Notes under the pieces: generated by a model
The model's input: the letters and a program-made list of their open reading frames with translations, nothing else
What the model was told of the DNA's origin: nothing
Database searches by the model: none
Assembly (NCBI RefSeq): GCF_017876755.1
Contig: NZ_JAGIOO010000001.1
Span: 5,751,786 to 5,815,785, forward strand
Length of the DNA: 64,000 nt
Direction of reading: 5' to 3'
From: Crossiella equi
Lineage (GTDB): Bacteria; Actinomycetota; Actinomycetes; Mycobacteriales; Pseudonocardiaceae
Made by a program: the position numbers and the translations under genes
In this document: positions 9,479 through 17,753 of the stretch, piece after piece
How the letters are laid out: every line of letters begins with the position of its first letter
How positions within the stretch are numbered: position 1 is the first letter of the stretch

Positions 9479-10016
9479 TGATGCTTCTACGGCGCGGGGA
9501 AGGCCAGGAGGCTGTGTTCCGGCAGGCCGAGAGCAGCCATCGCGGGGTTTCTCGCAGGAACTCCGCTGCGATCTCGGACCTGGTCCACTGCGATTCCTGA
9601 CCCCGTGCCCGCGCCTTCGGGCGGCGCTCACCCCTCGCCGTGCGGACCTTCGGTGCGTGGGCCGGGAAAGCCGTGCCCGCTGGCAAGGTCCGGTCGGACG
9701 ATCACCCGCCCCAGGACCGAACCGGGGAGCTCGCACGCGGAGAACGGGCGCGGGATTGAGCACGCGGGGCAGCAGGGTGCTCAGGCGCGTTCGACGCGAC
9801 ATTCGGGGACTTCGGCGGAGAGTGCGGGCGAGCGAGGTCGCCACATCGTCGGGCAAGCGCTCTCACGGGCGCCGCGGCCAGCCGCGAAGTCTGCCCTTTC
9901 CGGCAGGTTGATCTTCTCGTCCGCACGTCAGCGCCGTCTTTGCCGGACCTTAAGCGCCCAGCGCGATCCTGGCCCGGCCGTCGTGACCTCGACGGCGCGG
10001 AATGAGGGGAAGTGCC
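9479..10016. other. Gene-poor intergenic region
   Basis: About 540 bases hold no gene I can support. Open frames on both strands are low-complexity Arg/Pro/Ala translations with no ribosome site or recognisable domain. A 33-codon minus-strand frame ending near 9489 looks slightly protein-like but has nothing to confirm it. Only the last ~20 bases, with AGGGGA before the next ATG, have an evident role. Confidence 0.6.
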
Positions 10017-10700
10017 ATGGAGAAGACGCGCCTTGCTCGCGCCCTCGCCATCGCGGGCCTGGGGGCCTGCCTGGTGTTCACCGGGGTCGGTCCGGCCGGG
10101 GCCGCGGCGGAGGCCCCGGGGGACGTCGCGCCCGCCGTGCTGGCCGTGGAGGACGTGGACGGGCGGCCGCTGGCCGGGGAGGAGCTGCGCGAGTTCCTCG
10201 CCGAGGAGGCCGCCCGGGTCGCCGTCACACAGCCCGATGAGGTGGCGCCCGCCGCCGCGCCGGACCAGGCCGCCGCGGTGTCCCGGGACCGGATCGTGCA
10301 GCTGGCCGCGGCCGAGCTCGGGAACGGGGAGTCGCCCAACGGCAGCAACTGCACCAAGTACTCCTCGCAGTGCGTGGCCTGGTGCGCCCTGTTCTCCACC
10401 TGGGTGTGGCGCAAGGCCGGGGTCGGCATCCCGCAGTACCCGTTCACCGGGGACGTCTACAAGTGGGGCCAGCGCAACGGGAAGTCCTACAGCAAGGCCA
10501 ACCTCGCCTCAGCGCTCAAGGGTGACGTGCTGCTGTTCGGCACCGGGCCGTCCAGCCCGTCCACCAGCACGCACATCGGCATCGTGGAGTCGAAGTCCGG
10601 CAGCACGGTGAAGATGATCGAGGGCAACTCGCAGAACAAGGTCCGGCGCGTCACCCGGACCCTGTCCGGCAGCACCTTCTACGGCGGCACCCGCCCCTGA
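10017..10700 (+). CDS. Secreted CHAP-domain amidase/endopeptidase
   Basis: 227-aa exported protein. The signal peptide (about residues 1-30, hydrophobic ALAIAGLGACLVFTGV, ending GPAGAAA) is followed by a roughly 60-residue acidic Ala/Glu linker and a C-terminal CHAP cysteine-hydrolase domain. The catalytic Cys is most likely C123 in CVAWCALFSTWVW, the His is in STHIGIVES, and the third residue is in MIEGNSQN. CHAP proteins hydrolyse peptidoglycan peptide or amide bonds, so this is probably a cell-wall remodelling enzyme. GAGGGGA precedes the ATG at 10017, which is preferred over one 15 nt upstream. A strong terminator follows. Confidence 0.8.
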   Translation: MEKTRLARALAIAGLGACLVFTGVGPAGAAAEAPGDVAPAVLAVEDVDGRPLAGEELREFLAEEAARVAVTQPDEVAPAAAPDQAAAVSRDRIVQLAAAELGNGESPNGSNCTKYSSQCVAWCALFSTWVWRKAGVGIPQYPFTGDVYKWGQRNGKSYSKANLASALKGDVLLFGTGPSSPSTSTHIGIVESKSGSTVKMIEGNSQNKVRRVTRTLSGSTFYGGTRP

Positions 10701-10705
10701 GGGCC

Positions 10706-10737
10706 GGGGCGGCAGCACCCTGGGGGGCTGCCGCCCC
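10706..10737 (+). terminator. Intrinsic terminator after the CHAP gene
   Basis: GGGGCGGCAG (10706-10715) pairs perfectly with CTGCCGCCCC (10728-10737) across a 12-nt loop, 6 nt after the stop codon. The U tract is weak (ACTTCAAGTTCTT). Confidence 0.75.
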
Positions 10738-10831
10738 ACTTCAAGTTCTTGAGCACCGAGGCGACCGTCGGGGGCAGACAGGCTCCGCCACCCGGCCCAA
10801 CAATGGCCCCAACCGCACTGACGGGGGGCCA

Positions 10832-13800
10832 ATGGTGGACTTCCGCATCCTCGGTCCGGTGGAGGTCTGGGAGTCCGGTGCCCGGCGCGAGCAGCCGTCG
10901 CCGAAAGCCCGCCAGATCCTGGCCATGCTGCTGCTCGAACCCGGCCGGGTGGTCCCGGTCGACCGGCTCGTCGACGCCCTGTGGGGCGAGGCGCCGCCGC
11001 CCCACGCTCGCAAGGCGCTCCAGGTGCACATCTCGCACCTGCGCCAGCTGCTGCCGACCGTGCCGCTGCGGCACCACCCGCCCGGCTACGTGCTGTCCGT
11101 GTGCGCCGACCAGGTGGACCTGCACCAGTTCCGCGCCCTGGCCGCACAGGCCCGGCACGAGCCCGACCCGGCCCGCGCGGGTGCCCTGCTGCGGCGGGCG
11201 CTCGGGCTCTGGCGCGGACCCCTGCTCGCCGACGTCGGCACGGACTGGCAGCGCGAGCGCTACTTCGCCGGGCTGGACGAGGAACGGCTGACCGCGCTGG
11301 AAGCCCGCATGCAGGCCGACCTGGCCCTGGCCCGCCACCCCGAGCTGGCCGCCGAGCTGCCCGCGCTGCTGGCCGAGCACCCGCTGCGCGAACGCCTGCA
11401 CGCCCTCCTGGTCACCGCGCTGCACCGCTGCGGCCGCCGCGCCGAGGCCCTGCGCGCCTTCCACGAGGCCCGCCGGACCGTGGTCGAGGAGCTGGGCGTG
11501 GAACCGGGCGAGGAGCTGCGCGCGCTGCACCGGAGCCTGCTGGCCGATCCGGAACCCGTCACCCCGCGCAACTTCCTGCCCCGGGACCTGCCCGACTTCA
11601 CCGGCCGCGAACCCGAGCTGACCGCCCTCCAGGAGGCCCCGGCGGCCACCGACGGCGTGCTCCCGGTGTGGTGGCTGGACGGCCCGACCGGTGTGGGCAA
11701 GACCGCGCTGGCCGTGCACGCCGCGCACCGGCTCGCCGCGCGCCACCCGGACGGCCAGCTGTTCGTGGAGCTGTCCGGGCGCGGCAGCGAGGAGGCCCTG
11801 GACGTGCTGCTGCGCGCGGTCGGGGTGCCCAGCGAGCGCATCCCGGACGGCCTGGCCGAGCGCACCGCGCTGTGGCGGGCGGAGCTGGCCGGGCGGCGCG
11901 TGCTGGTGGTGCTGGACGACGCGGACAGCCCGGCCCAGGTCCGCCCGCTGCTGGCCGGGGGTGCGGGCTGCCTGGCCCTGGTCACCAGCAGGCAGCGGCT
12001 GGCCGGGCTGGAGGGCGTGCGACGGCTGCCGCTGGACGTGCTGCCGCCGGACCGCGCGCACGAGCTGTTCACCCGCCTGCTCGGCGCGGACCGGGTCGAG
12101 GCCGAGGCGGCGGCGGTCGCCGAGCTCACCCGGCTGTGCGGGTACCTGCCGCTGGCGCTGCGCATCACCGGCGCCAAGCTCGCCGCCCGCCCGCACTGGC
12201 CGGTCGCGCGCCTGTTGGCCCGGCTGCGGGACGAGCGGCGGCGCCTGGACGAGCTCGCGGTGGGCGACCTGGCCGTGCGCACCGGCCTCGCGGTCAGCTA
12301 CCTCGGCCTGCCCGAGGCGGGCCGCCGCGCCTACCGGCTGCTCGGCGCGCTCGGTTACGCGCACCTGCCCGGCTGGCTGGCCGCACCGCTGCTCGGCGTG
12401 GCCGAGGACACCGCCGAGGACCTGCTGGAGCACCTGGTGGACGCGCAGCTGGTCGAGGTGACCAGCGCGCCCGCCGAACCCCCGCGCTACCGCATGCACG
12501 ACCTGGTCCGCCTGCACGCCCGGGAACGCGCCGAGCTGGAGGACGCCCCGGAGCGGCGGCGCGAGGCGGTGCGGCGTGCGGTGACCGCGCTGCTGGCCAC
12601 CGTGGACGAGTTCGCCCAGCCGCTGCCGCCCGCGGTGCCCCGGCTGTGCCAGACCGACCTGAGCGGGCACCCGAAGGCGCGGATCGGGCGCCGCGACCGG
12701 TGGTTCGAGCAGGAGGAGCCCGCGTTGGTGGCCGCGGTGGAACGGGCCGCCGAGCTGGACCTGGCCGAGCTGGCCGCCGCCCTGGCCGAGGCGCTGGTGT
12801 TCAGCTGGTTCGCCGTGCGCAACCGGTACGACGGCTGGCAGCGCACGCACGAGGCGGCGATGGCCGCGCTGCGCCGGGCCGGGCACCGGCGGGGCGAGGC
12901 GGCGCTGGCGTGCAGCCTTGCCCAGCTGCACTACAAGCGGGACCGCTACCTGGCCGCGCGCGGGCACTTCCGTACCGCGCTGGCGCTGTTCGCCGAGGTC
13001 GGCGACACCCGGGGCGAGGCGGTGGCGCTCAACGGGATCGGCATGGTGGACCGCGAGCTGGCCGAGCACCGCAGCGCCCTGCCCGCCCTGCGCCGGGCCC
13101 GGCGGATGCTGGCCGCCTCCGGGGACCGGGAGGGCGTGGCGCACGCGCTGTACGGCATCGGGTACGCCCACCGCGAGCTGGGCGAGGATCCGGCGGCGAT
13201 CAGCACGCTGCGCGCGGCCGCACGGGCCTACCGCGAGTGCGGCAACGAGCGCGGCGAGGCGCTGGCGCTGCGCGGGATCGGGCTGGTGCACCGCGCGGCG
13301 GGGCGGTGGGCGCAGGCCGAGGGGTACTGCAGGCGGTCGCACCGGATCGTCGCGCAGGTCCGGGACAGCCTGCTGTCCTGCTACACCACGCAGGCGCTGG
13401 CGAAGGTGTGGCTGCGGCAGGGCCAGCCCGAACGCGCCGAGCGGGCGCTGCGGGACTGCCTGGCGGACGCGCTCGCGCTGCACGACCTGTTCGGCCTCTC
13501 GCTGCTGCACCGCACGCTCGGCGAGTGCCACGTGGCCCTGGGCGCCCCGGCGAAGGCCCTGCGGTACCTGGACATCTCGCTGGCCGGGTGGACTGAGCTG
13601 GGCCTGCCGGTCTGGCGGGCGCGCACGCTGCGGGACATCGGCGCGGCGCACGCGGTCGGCGGCGCGCAGGGGGCCGCGCACCAGGCCTGGGACGAGGCGC
13701 GCGCGGTGTTCGAGCGGCTGGGCGTGCGCGAGGCGGGGGAGGCGCCGGGCTGGCACCGCCGGTGGGGCTGCCCGTGTGGAACCTTCGCCGGTACCGGCGA

Positions 13801-15016
13801 AGGGGTGGGGCTGGCGAGACTCGGCGGTGTTCCCCACCAACTGACGGGAGTCACCGTGCAGCGACGCAACTTCCTGCGAGTGGCCGTGGTCGGCGCGACC
13901 GCGGCGGCCTTCGGCGGCGCGGCCTGGCGGGACGCCTTCGCCGACGGCGCCCAGCCCGGCCCCAGCCCGTACGGCCCGCTGAAAGCCGCCGACGCCAACG
14001 GGATCGCCCTGCCCGAGGGTTTCACCAGCCGCGTCATCGCCCGCACCGGCCAGCAGGTCCCGGGCACGGGCTACACCTGGCACCCGGCCCCGGACGGCGG
14101 TGCCTGCTTCGCCGACGGCAGCGGCTGGATCTATGTCTCCAACAGCGAGGTCAGCTCCACCGGCGGCGTGGGCGCGGTGAAGTTCGACGTCACCGGCAAG
14201 ATCACCGGCGCCTACCGCACCCTGGCCAACACCAACGTCAACTGCGCCGGTGGCGCCACCCCGTGGCAGACCTGGCTCTCCTGCGAGGAGGTCGACCGGG
14301 GCTATGTCTACGAGACCGACCCGTGGGGCCAGAAGGCGGCGATCCGCCGCCCGGCGATGGGCCGCTTCAAACACGAGGCCTGCGCCGCGGACAGCGACCA
14401 CGGTTACGTCTACCTCACCGAGGACGTCCCGGACGGCTGCTTCTACCGCTTCAAGCCGACCACCTGGGGTGACCTCTCCACCGGCACCCTGGAGGTCCTG
14501 AAGGGCGGCAGCTCCCAGACCTCCGGCCCCGTGACCTGGGCCGTGGTCCCCGAACCGGGTGGCAGCCCAACAGCCACCCGCAACCAGGTCGCCGGCGCGA
14601 AACGCTTCAACGGCGGCGAAGGCTGCTACTACGCGGACGGCACCTGCTGGTTCACCACCAAGGGCGACAACCGGGTCTGGGCCTACGACGCCCGCACCAG
14701 CACCATCTCCCTGACCTACGACGACAACCTGGTCACCTCCGGCACGGCTCCCCTGACGGGCGTGGACAACGTCACCGGCACCAGGAATGGGGACCTGTTC
14801 GTGGCCGAGGACGGCGGGAACATGGAGATCTGCATCATCACGCCGACCGGCGTGGTGGCCCCGTTCCTGCGGATCAACGGCCATTCGGGCTCGGAGATCT
14901 GCGGCCCGGCCTTCAGCCCGGCGGGTGACCGGTTGTACTTCTCCTCCCAGCGGGGTACGTCGGGTAGCAGCAACGGCGGGATCACCTACGAGGTGAAGGG
15001 CCCGTTCCGGCACTGA
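10832..15016 (+). CDS. SARP/BTAD-NB-ARC-TPR regulator, open in frame into a PhoX-like protein
   Basis: The regulator occupies about residues 1-970 of a 1394-codon frame. An OmpR-like winged helix (FRILGPVEVW; ALWGEAPPPHARKALQVHIS) is followed by a bacterial activation domain to about residue 240. An NB-ARC STAND ATPase has Walker A GPTGVGKTA at 284-292 and VVLDDADS near 360, and tandem tetratricopeptide repeats run from about 590 to 960. This is the AfsR-type architecture that activates nearby or secondary-metabolite genes. The natural end should be near LGVREAGEAPG (about 13,735), but no stop occurs there; the frame crosses a palindromic spacer and continues through the Tat-signal PhoX-like protein at 13,856. 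A separate internal start is likely for that part. Confidence 0.75.
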   Translation: MVDFRILGPVEVWESGARREQPSPKARQILAMLLLEPGRVVPVDRLVDALWGEAPPPHARKALQVHISHLRQLLPTVPLRHHPPGYVLSVCADQVDLHQFRALAAQARHEPDPARAGALLRRALGLWRGPLLADVGTDWQRERYFAGLDEERLTALEARMQADLALARHPELAAELPALLAEHPLRERLHALLVTALHRCGRRAEALRAFHEARRTVVEELGVEPGEELRALHRSLLADPEPVTPRNFLPRDLPDFTGREPELTALQEAPAATDGVLPVWWLDGPTGVGKTALAVHAAHRLAARHPDGQLFVELSGRGSEEALDVLLRAVGVPSERIPDGLAERTALWRAELAGRRVLVVLDDADSPAQVRPLLAGGAGCLALVTSRQRLAGLEGVRRLPLDVLPPDRAHELFTRLLGADRVEAEAAAVAELTRLCGYLPLALRITGAKLAARPHWPVARLLARLRDERRRLDELAVGDLAVRTGLAVSYLGLPEAGRRAYRLLGALGYAHLPGWLAAPLLGVAEDTAEDLLEHLVDAQLVEVTSAPAEPPRYRMHDLVRLHARERAELEDAPERRREAVRRAVTALLATVDEFAQPLPPAVPRLCQTDLSGHPKARIGRRDRWFEQEEPALVAAVERAAELDLAELAAALAEALVFSWFAVRNRYDGWQRTHEAAMAALRRAGHRRGEAALACSLAQLHYKRDRYLAARGHFRTALALFAEVGDTRGEAVALNGIGMVDRELAEHRSALPALRRARRMLAASGDREGVAHALYGIGYAHRELGEDPAAISTLRAAARAYRECGNERGEALALRGIGLVHRAAGRWAQAEGYCRRSHRIVAQVRDSLLSCYTTQALAKVWLRQGQPERAERALRDCLADALALHDLFGLSLLHRTLGECHVALGAPAKALRYLDISLAGWTELGLPVWRARTLRDIGAAHAVGGAQGAAHQAWDEARAVFERLGVREAGEAPGWHRRWGCPCGTFAGTGEGVGLARLGGVPHQLTGVTVQRRNFLRVAVVGATAAAFGGAAWRDAFADGAQPGPSPYGPLKAADANGIALPEGFTSRVIARTGQQVPGTGYTWHPAPDGGACFADGSGWIYVSNSEVSSTGGVGAVKFDVTGKITGAYRTLANTNVNCAGGATPWQTWLSCEEVDRGYVYETDPWGQKAAIRRPAMGRFKHEACAADSDHGYVYLTEDVPDGCFYRFKPTTWGDLSTGTLEVLKGGSSQTSGPVTWAVVPEPGGSPTATRNQVAGAKRFNGGEGCYYADGTCWFTTKGDNRVWAYDARTSTISLTYDDNLVTSGTAPLTGVDNVTGTRNGDLFVAEDGGNMEICIITPTGVVAPFLRINGHSGSEICGPAFSPAGDRLYFSSQRGTSGSSNGGITYEVKGPFRH
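13782..13838. repeat. Palindromic spacer between the regulator and PhoX-like segments
   Basis: A perfect 22-bp palindrome at 13782-13803 (half-site CCTTCGCCGGT) is followed by a second inverted repeat, GGTGGGG at 13804-13810 with CCCCACC at 13832-13838. Such structure is typical of intergenic terminator or operator DNA, yet it lies inside an uninterrupted reading frame. Confidence 0.7.
13856..15016 (+). CDS. Tat-exported PhoX/DUF839-like protein
   Basis: 386-aa protein beginning with a twin-arginine signal (RRNFLRVAVVGATAAAFGGAA) followed by a beta-propeller of the PhoX/DUF839 family, which includes Ca/Fe-dependent alkaline phosphatases. Family-like segments are YTWHPAPDGGACF, NCAGGATPWQTWLSCEE, GRFKHEACA and EICGPAFSPAGDRLYFSSQ. 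GGGAG (13846-13850) lies 5 nt before the GTG at 13856. The same frame is open upstream into the SARP regulator, but a Tat signal only works at an N-terminus, so independent initiation here is expected. A phosphatase function is inferred from family only. Confidence 0.75.
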   Translation: MQRRNFLRVAVVGATAAAFGGAAWRDAFADGAQPGPSPYGPLKAADANGIALPEGFTSRVIARTGQQVPGTGYTWHPAPDGGACFADGSGWIYVSNSEVSSTGGVGAVKFDVTGKITGAYRTLANTNVNCAGGATPWQTWLSCEEVDRGYVYETDPWGQKAAIRRPAMGRFKHEACAADSDHGYVYLTEDVPDGCFYRFKPTTWGDLSTGTLEVLKGGSSQTSGPVTWAVVPEPGGSPTATRNQVAGAKRFNGGEGCYYADGTCWFTTKGDNRVWAYDARTSTISLTYDDNLVTSGTAPLTGVDNVTGTRNGDLFVAEDGGNMEICIITPTGVVAPFLRINGHSGSEICGPAFSPAGDRLYFSSQRGTSGSSNGGITYEVKGPFRH

Positions 15017-15026
15017 GGGGGCTGCG

Positions 15027-16157
15027 GTGGCTCGGGTAGGACCAGCGGACGTGTCGGTCGGTGTGGAAGAGGAGTTCCTGCTGGCAGACCCGGTCACCAG
15101 ACATCTCACCCCCACGGCGGCCGCGGTGGTCGAACACGCCGCGGCCGCCCTGGGCCCGAGAGTGGGCCCGGAACTGACCGCCTACCAGGTCGAAACACGC
15201 ACCGACCCACACTCTGACCTGGGCGAACTGACCGAACAGCTCTACACGACCCGCCTGGCCCTGTCCGCCGCGGCAACCACCCGAGGCACCCGCCTGGTGG
15301 CCAGCGGCGCCCCGGTCCTCTCCCCACCAGGCCCACCCCCGGTAACCCCGGGAGAGCGGTACGCCCGCAGCCTGGCAGCGTTCGGCGCCCTGGACGACGA
15401 ACAGGTCTGCTGCGCCTGCCACGTCCACCTGGGCATCGCCGACCGCGACCAGGCCGTGAAGGTGAGCAACCACCTGCGCCCCTGGCTGCCCACACTGATC
15501 GCCCTGTCCGGGAACTCACCCCTGTGGGCCGGTCGGGACACGGGCTACGCGAGCTGGCGCACGATCACCTGGCACCGCTGGCCGGTGAGCGGCCCGCCGC
15601 CGGTGTTCGCCTCGGCGGCCCATTACGACGACGTGGTCGGGGAGCTGATCGAGTCGGGGGCGGTCCTGGACCGTGCGGGGGTCTATTGGGACATCCGCCC
15701 GTCCACCCACGTGCCCACACTGGAGATCCGGGTGGCCGACACGGGCGCGACGGTCGCGGACACAGTGCTGCTGACGGCCCTGCTGCGGGCGGCCGGGACC
15801 ACGGTCCTGCGGGACCCCGCCTCGCCACCCCCTGCGGCGGACCCGGTGCTGCTGCGGGCGGCGTGCTGGCGCGCGGCCCGGGACGGGCTGGACGGGTTTG
15901 TGCCCAGGCCGGGCGGGCGGGGGCTGGTCCCGGCGAAGCGGGCGGTGGCGGACCTGGTGGAGTGGGTGGGGCCGGAGCTGCGGAGGGCAGGCGACGCGGA
16001 GCTCGCGGAGGGGCTGCTGGCGCGGTTGTTCGCCCAGGGGACCGGGGCCGCACGGCAGCTGCGGGCGTTTCGGCGGCACGGGTCGTTGACCGGCGTGGTG
16101 GACGAGCTCGTGGAAGGCACGGTCAGCGCCCCGCTGGGCTTGCCTTCGGTGGCATAG
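15027..16157 (+). CDS. YbdK-type carboxylate-amine ligase (GCS2 family)
   Basis: 376-aa ATP-dependent carboxylate-amine ligase of the glutamate-cysteine ligase 2 (YbdK) family. N-terminal SVGVEEEFLLAD is the family hallmark; ELTAYQVETRTDP, CACHVHLGI, ALSGNSPLWAGRDTGYASWRT and THVPTLEIRVADT follow in order. Length fits YbdK proteins, which have weak gamma-glutamylcysteine synthetase activity. Because mycothiol (see mshB) is the likely thiol here, glutathione synthesis is not implied and the natural substrate is unknown. The GTG start follows GAGGGGGCT, 10 nt after the preceding stop. Confidence 0.88.
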   Translation: MARVGPADVSVGVEEEFLLADPVTRHLTPTAAAVVEHAAAALGPRVGPELTAYQVETRTDPHSDLGELTEQLYTTRLALSAAATTRGTRLVASGAPVLSPPGPPPVTPGERYARSLAAFGALDDEQVCCACHVHLGIADRDQAVKVSNHLRPWLPTLIALSGNSPLWAGRDTGYASWRTITWHRWPVSGPPPVFASAAHYDDVVGELIESGAVLDRAGVYWDIRPSTHVPTLEIRVADTGATVADTVLLTALLRAAGTTVLRDPASPPPAADPVLLRAACWRAARDGLDGFVPRPGGRGLVPAKRAVADLVEWVGPELRRAGDAELAEGLLARLFAQGTGAARQLRAFRRHGSLTGVVDELVEGTVSAPLGLPSVA

Positions 16158-16174
16158 CCCGGGCGGACGGGGTT

Positions 16175-16195
16175 GTGGGCTGCCGCGCAGCCCAC
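16175..16195. terminator. Bidirectional terminator
   Basis: GTGGGCTGC (16175-16183) and GCAGCCCAC (16187-16195) form a perfect 9-bp stem with a 3-nt CGC loop, placed between convergent ybdK-like and phhB genes. Confidence 0.75.
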
Positions 16196-16204
16196 CCCAG
16201 GTGG

Positions 16205-16501
16205 TCAGGCCGTGAGCAGGTCGATTACCTGGTCGATTTCCTGCACCAGGCTGATGTCCAAGTCGGTGATCCCGCCCTTGTAGTGCGTCGAACACCGGAA
16301 CGTGAGCGTCCGCCACCGAATGTCCACATCCGGGTGGTGGTTGTCGTTCTCCGCGATCTCCGCCACCCGGTTCACGACCTGGATGGCCTGCGGAAAGCTG
16401 TCCAGTTCCACCGTGCGCACCAGTTCCCTGCCCTCGTGGCGCCACTGGGGGAGGCGGAGGAGGTGGTCCTTGATCTGGTCTTCGGTCAGGAGGTCGGCCA
16501 T
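16205..16501 (-). CDS. phhB: 4a-hydroxytetrahydrobiopterin dehydratase (PCD)
   Basis: 98-aa pterin-4a-carbinolamine dehydratase, recycling 4a-hydroxy-tetrahydropterin cofactors. The family signature ENDNHHPDVDIRW is central, followed by VRF-like LTFRCSTHYKGGITDLDISL. Length matches the family. The ATG at 16501 starts directly with the conserved MADLLTEDQI segment; further in-frame upstream sequence runs into the divergent TPP riboswitch region. No phenylalanine hydroxylase is visible here. Confidence 0.9.
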   Translation of the reverse strand: MADLLTEDQIKDHLLRLPQWRHEGRELVRTVELDSFPQAIQVVNRVAEIAENDNHHPDVDIRWRTLTFRCSTHYKGGITDLDISLVQEIDQVIDLLTA

Positions 16502-16544
16502 GGGTCCATGGTGGGCGTCTTGGGTGGTTGGCGCTCGGTGGGCG

Positions 16545-16550
16545 TATGGT
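16545..16550 (+). promoter_or_regulatory. Predicted -10 element of the thiBPQ promoter
   Basis: TATGGT lies about 7 nt before the expected transcript start and 12 nt before the riboswitch. A possible -35 (TTGGGT at 16520-16525) is 19 bp upstream. Motif-based only. Confidence 0.4.
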
Positions 16551-16561
16551 CTGGGGCGGAA

Positions 16562-16655
16562 TGCCACGGGAGTCCGGTGTGCCGGGCTGAGAGGAGAGCG
16601 GTCAGCTCTCGACCGTCCGCACCTGATCCGGGTCATGCCGGTGTAGGGAGGCAGC
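16562..16655 (+). promoter_or_regulatory. TPP riboswitch (THI element)
   Basis: Conserved THI-box blocks occur in order: CACGGGAGTCC (16565-16575), GGGCTGAGAGG (16584-16594), and CCTGATCCGGGTCATGCCGG with GTGTAGGGAGGC (16622-16652). This is the class that binds thiamine pyrophosphate and usually shuts expression when TPP is plentiful. It precedes thiB by about 45 nt, and the AGGAGG of thiB (16691-16696) lies close enough for translational or attenuation control. Confidence 0.93.
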
Positions 16656-16700
16656 ACGCGCGGCGGGTTCAGCCTGTACTCCGGTAGTTGAGGAGGAACC

Positions 16701-17753
16701 TTGCTTCGCCGCAGCCTGGCCGCGTTCGCGCTGGTCACGAGCCTGGGTTTGGTCTCCGGGTGTTCCCTCGTCGGTGGGTCCGGCAGTGCGCCCAGCGGGC
16801 CTGGGGAGGCCAAGGTCGTGTTGCTCACGCACGACTCCTTCGCCATCGGCGAGGGGTTGTTCGCCGAGTTCAAGGCGCAGACCGGGATCACCGTTGAGCA
16901 GCGGCCGCTGGGTGATGCCGGGGCCCTGACCAACCAGCTCGTGCTCACCAAGACCAGTCCGCTCGGGGACGTGGTGTTCGGGGTCGACTCCACGTTCGCC
17001 TCCCGTGCCCTGGACAACGGGCTGTTCGAGCCCTACAAGAGCCCCGAGGCCGCCAAGGGACCGCAGCGGTACGCCGTGGACGAGGCCGGGGCGCTCACCG
17101 CGGTCGACCTCGGCGACGTGTGCCTCAACACCGACATCGGGTACTTCGCGCAGAAGAACCTGCCCGAGCCCCGCAACCTCGAGGACCTCGCCGATCCCCG
17201 GTACAAGGACCTGCTCGTCGTCACCGACCCCGCCACCTCCTCGCCCGGCCTGGCCTTCCTGCTGCACACCGTCGCCACCTACGGGGAAGACGGGTGGGCC
17301 GGGTACTGGGGCCGGCTGAAGGCCAACGGGGTGAAGGTCGTCAACGGGTGGGACACCGCGTACAAGCAGGAGTTCACCGTCGGCGGCAAGGGCACCCGGC
17401 CCATCGTGCTGTCCTACGCCTCCTCGCCCGCCGCCGAGGTGGCTGACGGGAAGCCGAAGACCCGCGCCCTGCTCAACACCTGCTACCGGCAGGTCGAGTA
17501 CACCGGCGTGCTGAGGGGCGCCAAGCAGCCCGAGGCCGCCCGCAAGCTCGTCGACTTCCTGCTCGGGGAGAAGTTCCAGGGCCAGGTCGCCGACCAGATG
17601 TACGTCTACCCGGCGCGGGAGGGGATCGCGCTGCCCTCGGTGTGGCAGCAGGTCGCGCCGCAGCCCACGACCGCGGCGACCGTGCCCGCGGCCCAGGTGG
17701 CGGCCAACCGGGAGCGCTGGGTGGAGCAGTGGCGCCAGCTCGTGCAGGGCTGA
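16701..17753 (+). CDS. thiB: Thiamine ABC transporter substrate-binding lipoprotein
   Basis: 350-aa periplasmic-type binding protein for thiamine or its phosphates, exported and lipid-anchored: lipobox LVSGC with C21. The body has ThiB-like VVLLTHDSFAI, DVVFGVDSTFASRAL, AVDLGDVCLNTDIGYF and VLSYASSPAAEV segments. The TTG start at 16701 is chosen because a perfect AGGAGG stands 4 nt before it and the signal peptide begins there. It is the first gene after a TPP riboswitch and overlaps thiP, giving the operon thiB-thiP-thiQ. Confidence 0.93.
   Translation: MLRRSLAAFALVTSLGLVSGCSLVGGSGSAPSGPGEAKVVLLTHDSFAIGEGLFAEFKAQTGITVEQRPLGDAGALTNQLVLTKTSPLGDVVFGVDSTFASRALDNGLFEPYKSPEAAKGPQRYAVDEAGALTAVDLGDVCLNTDIGYFAQKNLPEPRNLEDLADPRYKDLLVVTDPATSSPGLAFLLHTVATYGEDGWAGYWGRLKANGVKVVNGWDTAYKQEFTVGGKGTRPIVLSYASSPAAEVADGKPKTRALLNTCYRQVEYTGVLRGAKQPEAARKLVDFLLGEKFQGQVADQMYVYPAREGIALPSVWQQVAPQPTTAATVPAAQVAANRERWVEQWRQLVQG

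Noticed and set aside
9479-10016. Several open frames on both strands, including a 33-codon minus-strand frame ending near 9489
   Set aside because: Composition is that of shadow frames (Arg/Pro/Ala), with no ribosome site, no domain and no stop/start coupling to neighbours.
15027-16157. GshA for glutathione synthesis
   Set aside because: Sequence fits the YbdK branch, and the presence of mshB indicates mycothiol as the main thiol.
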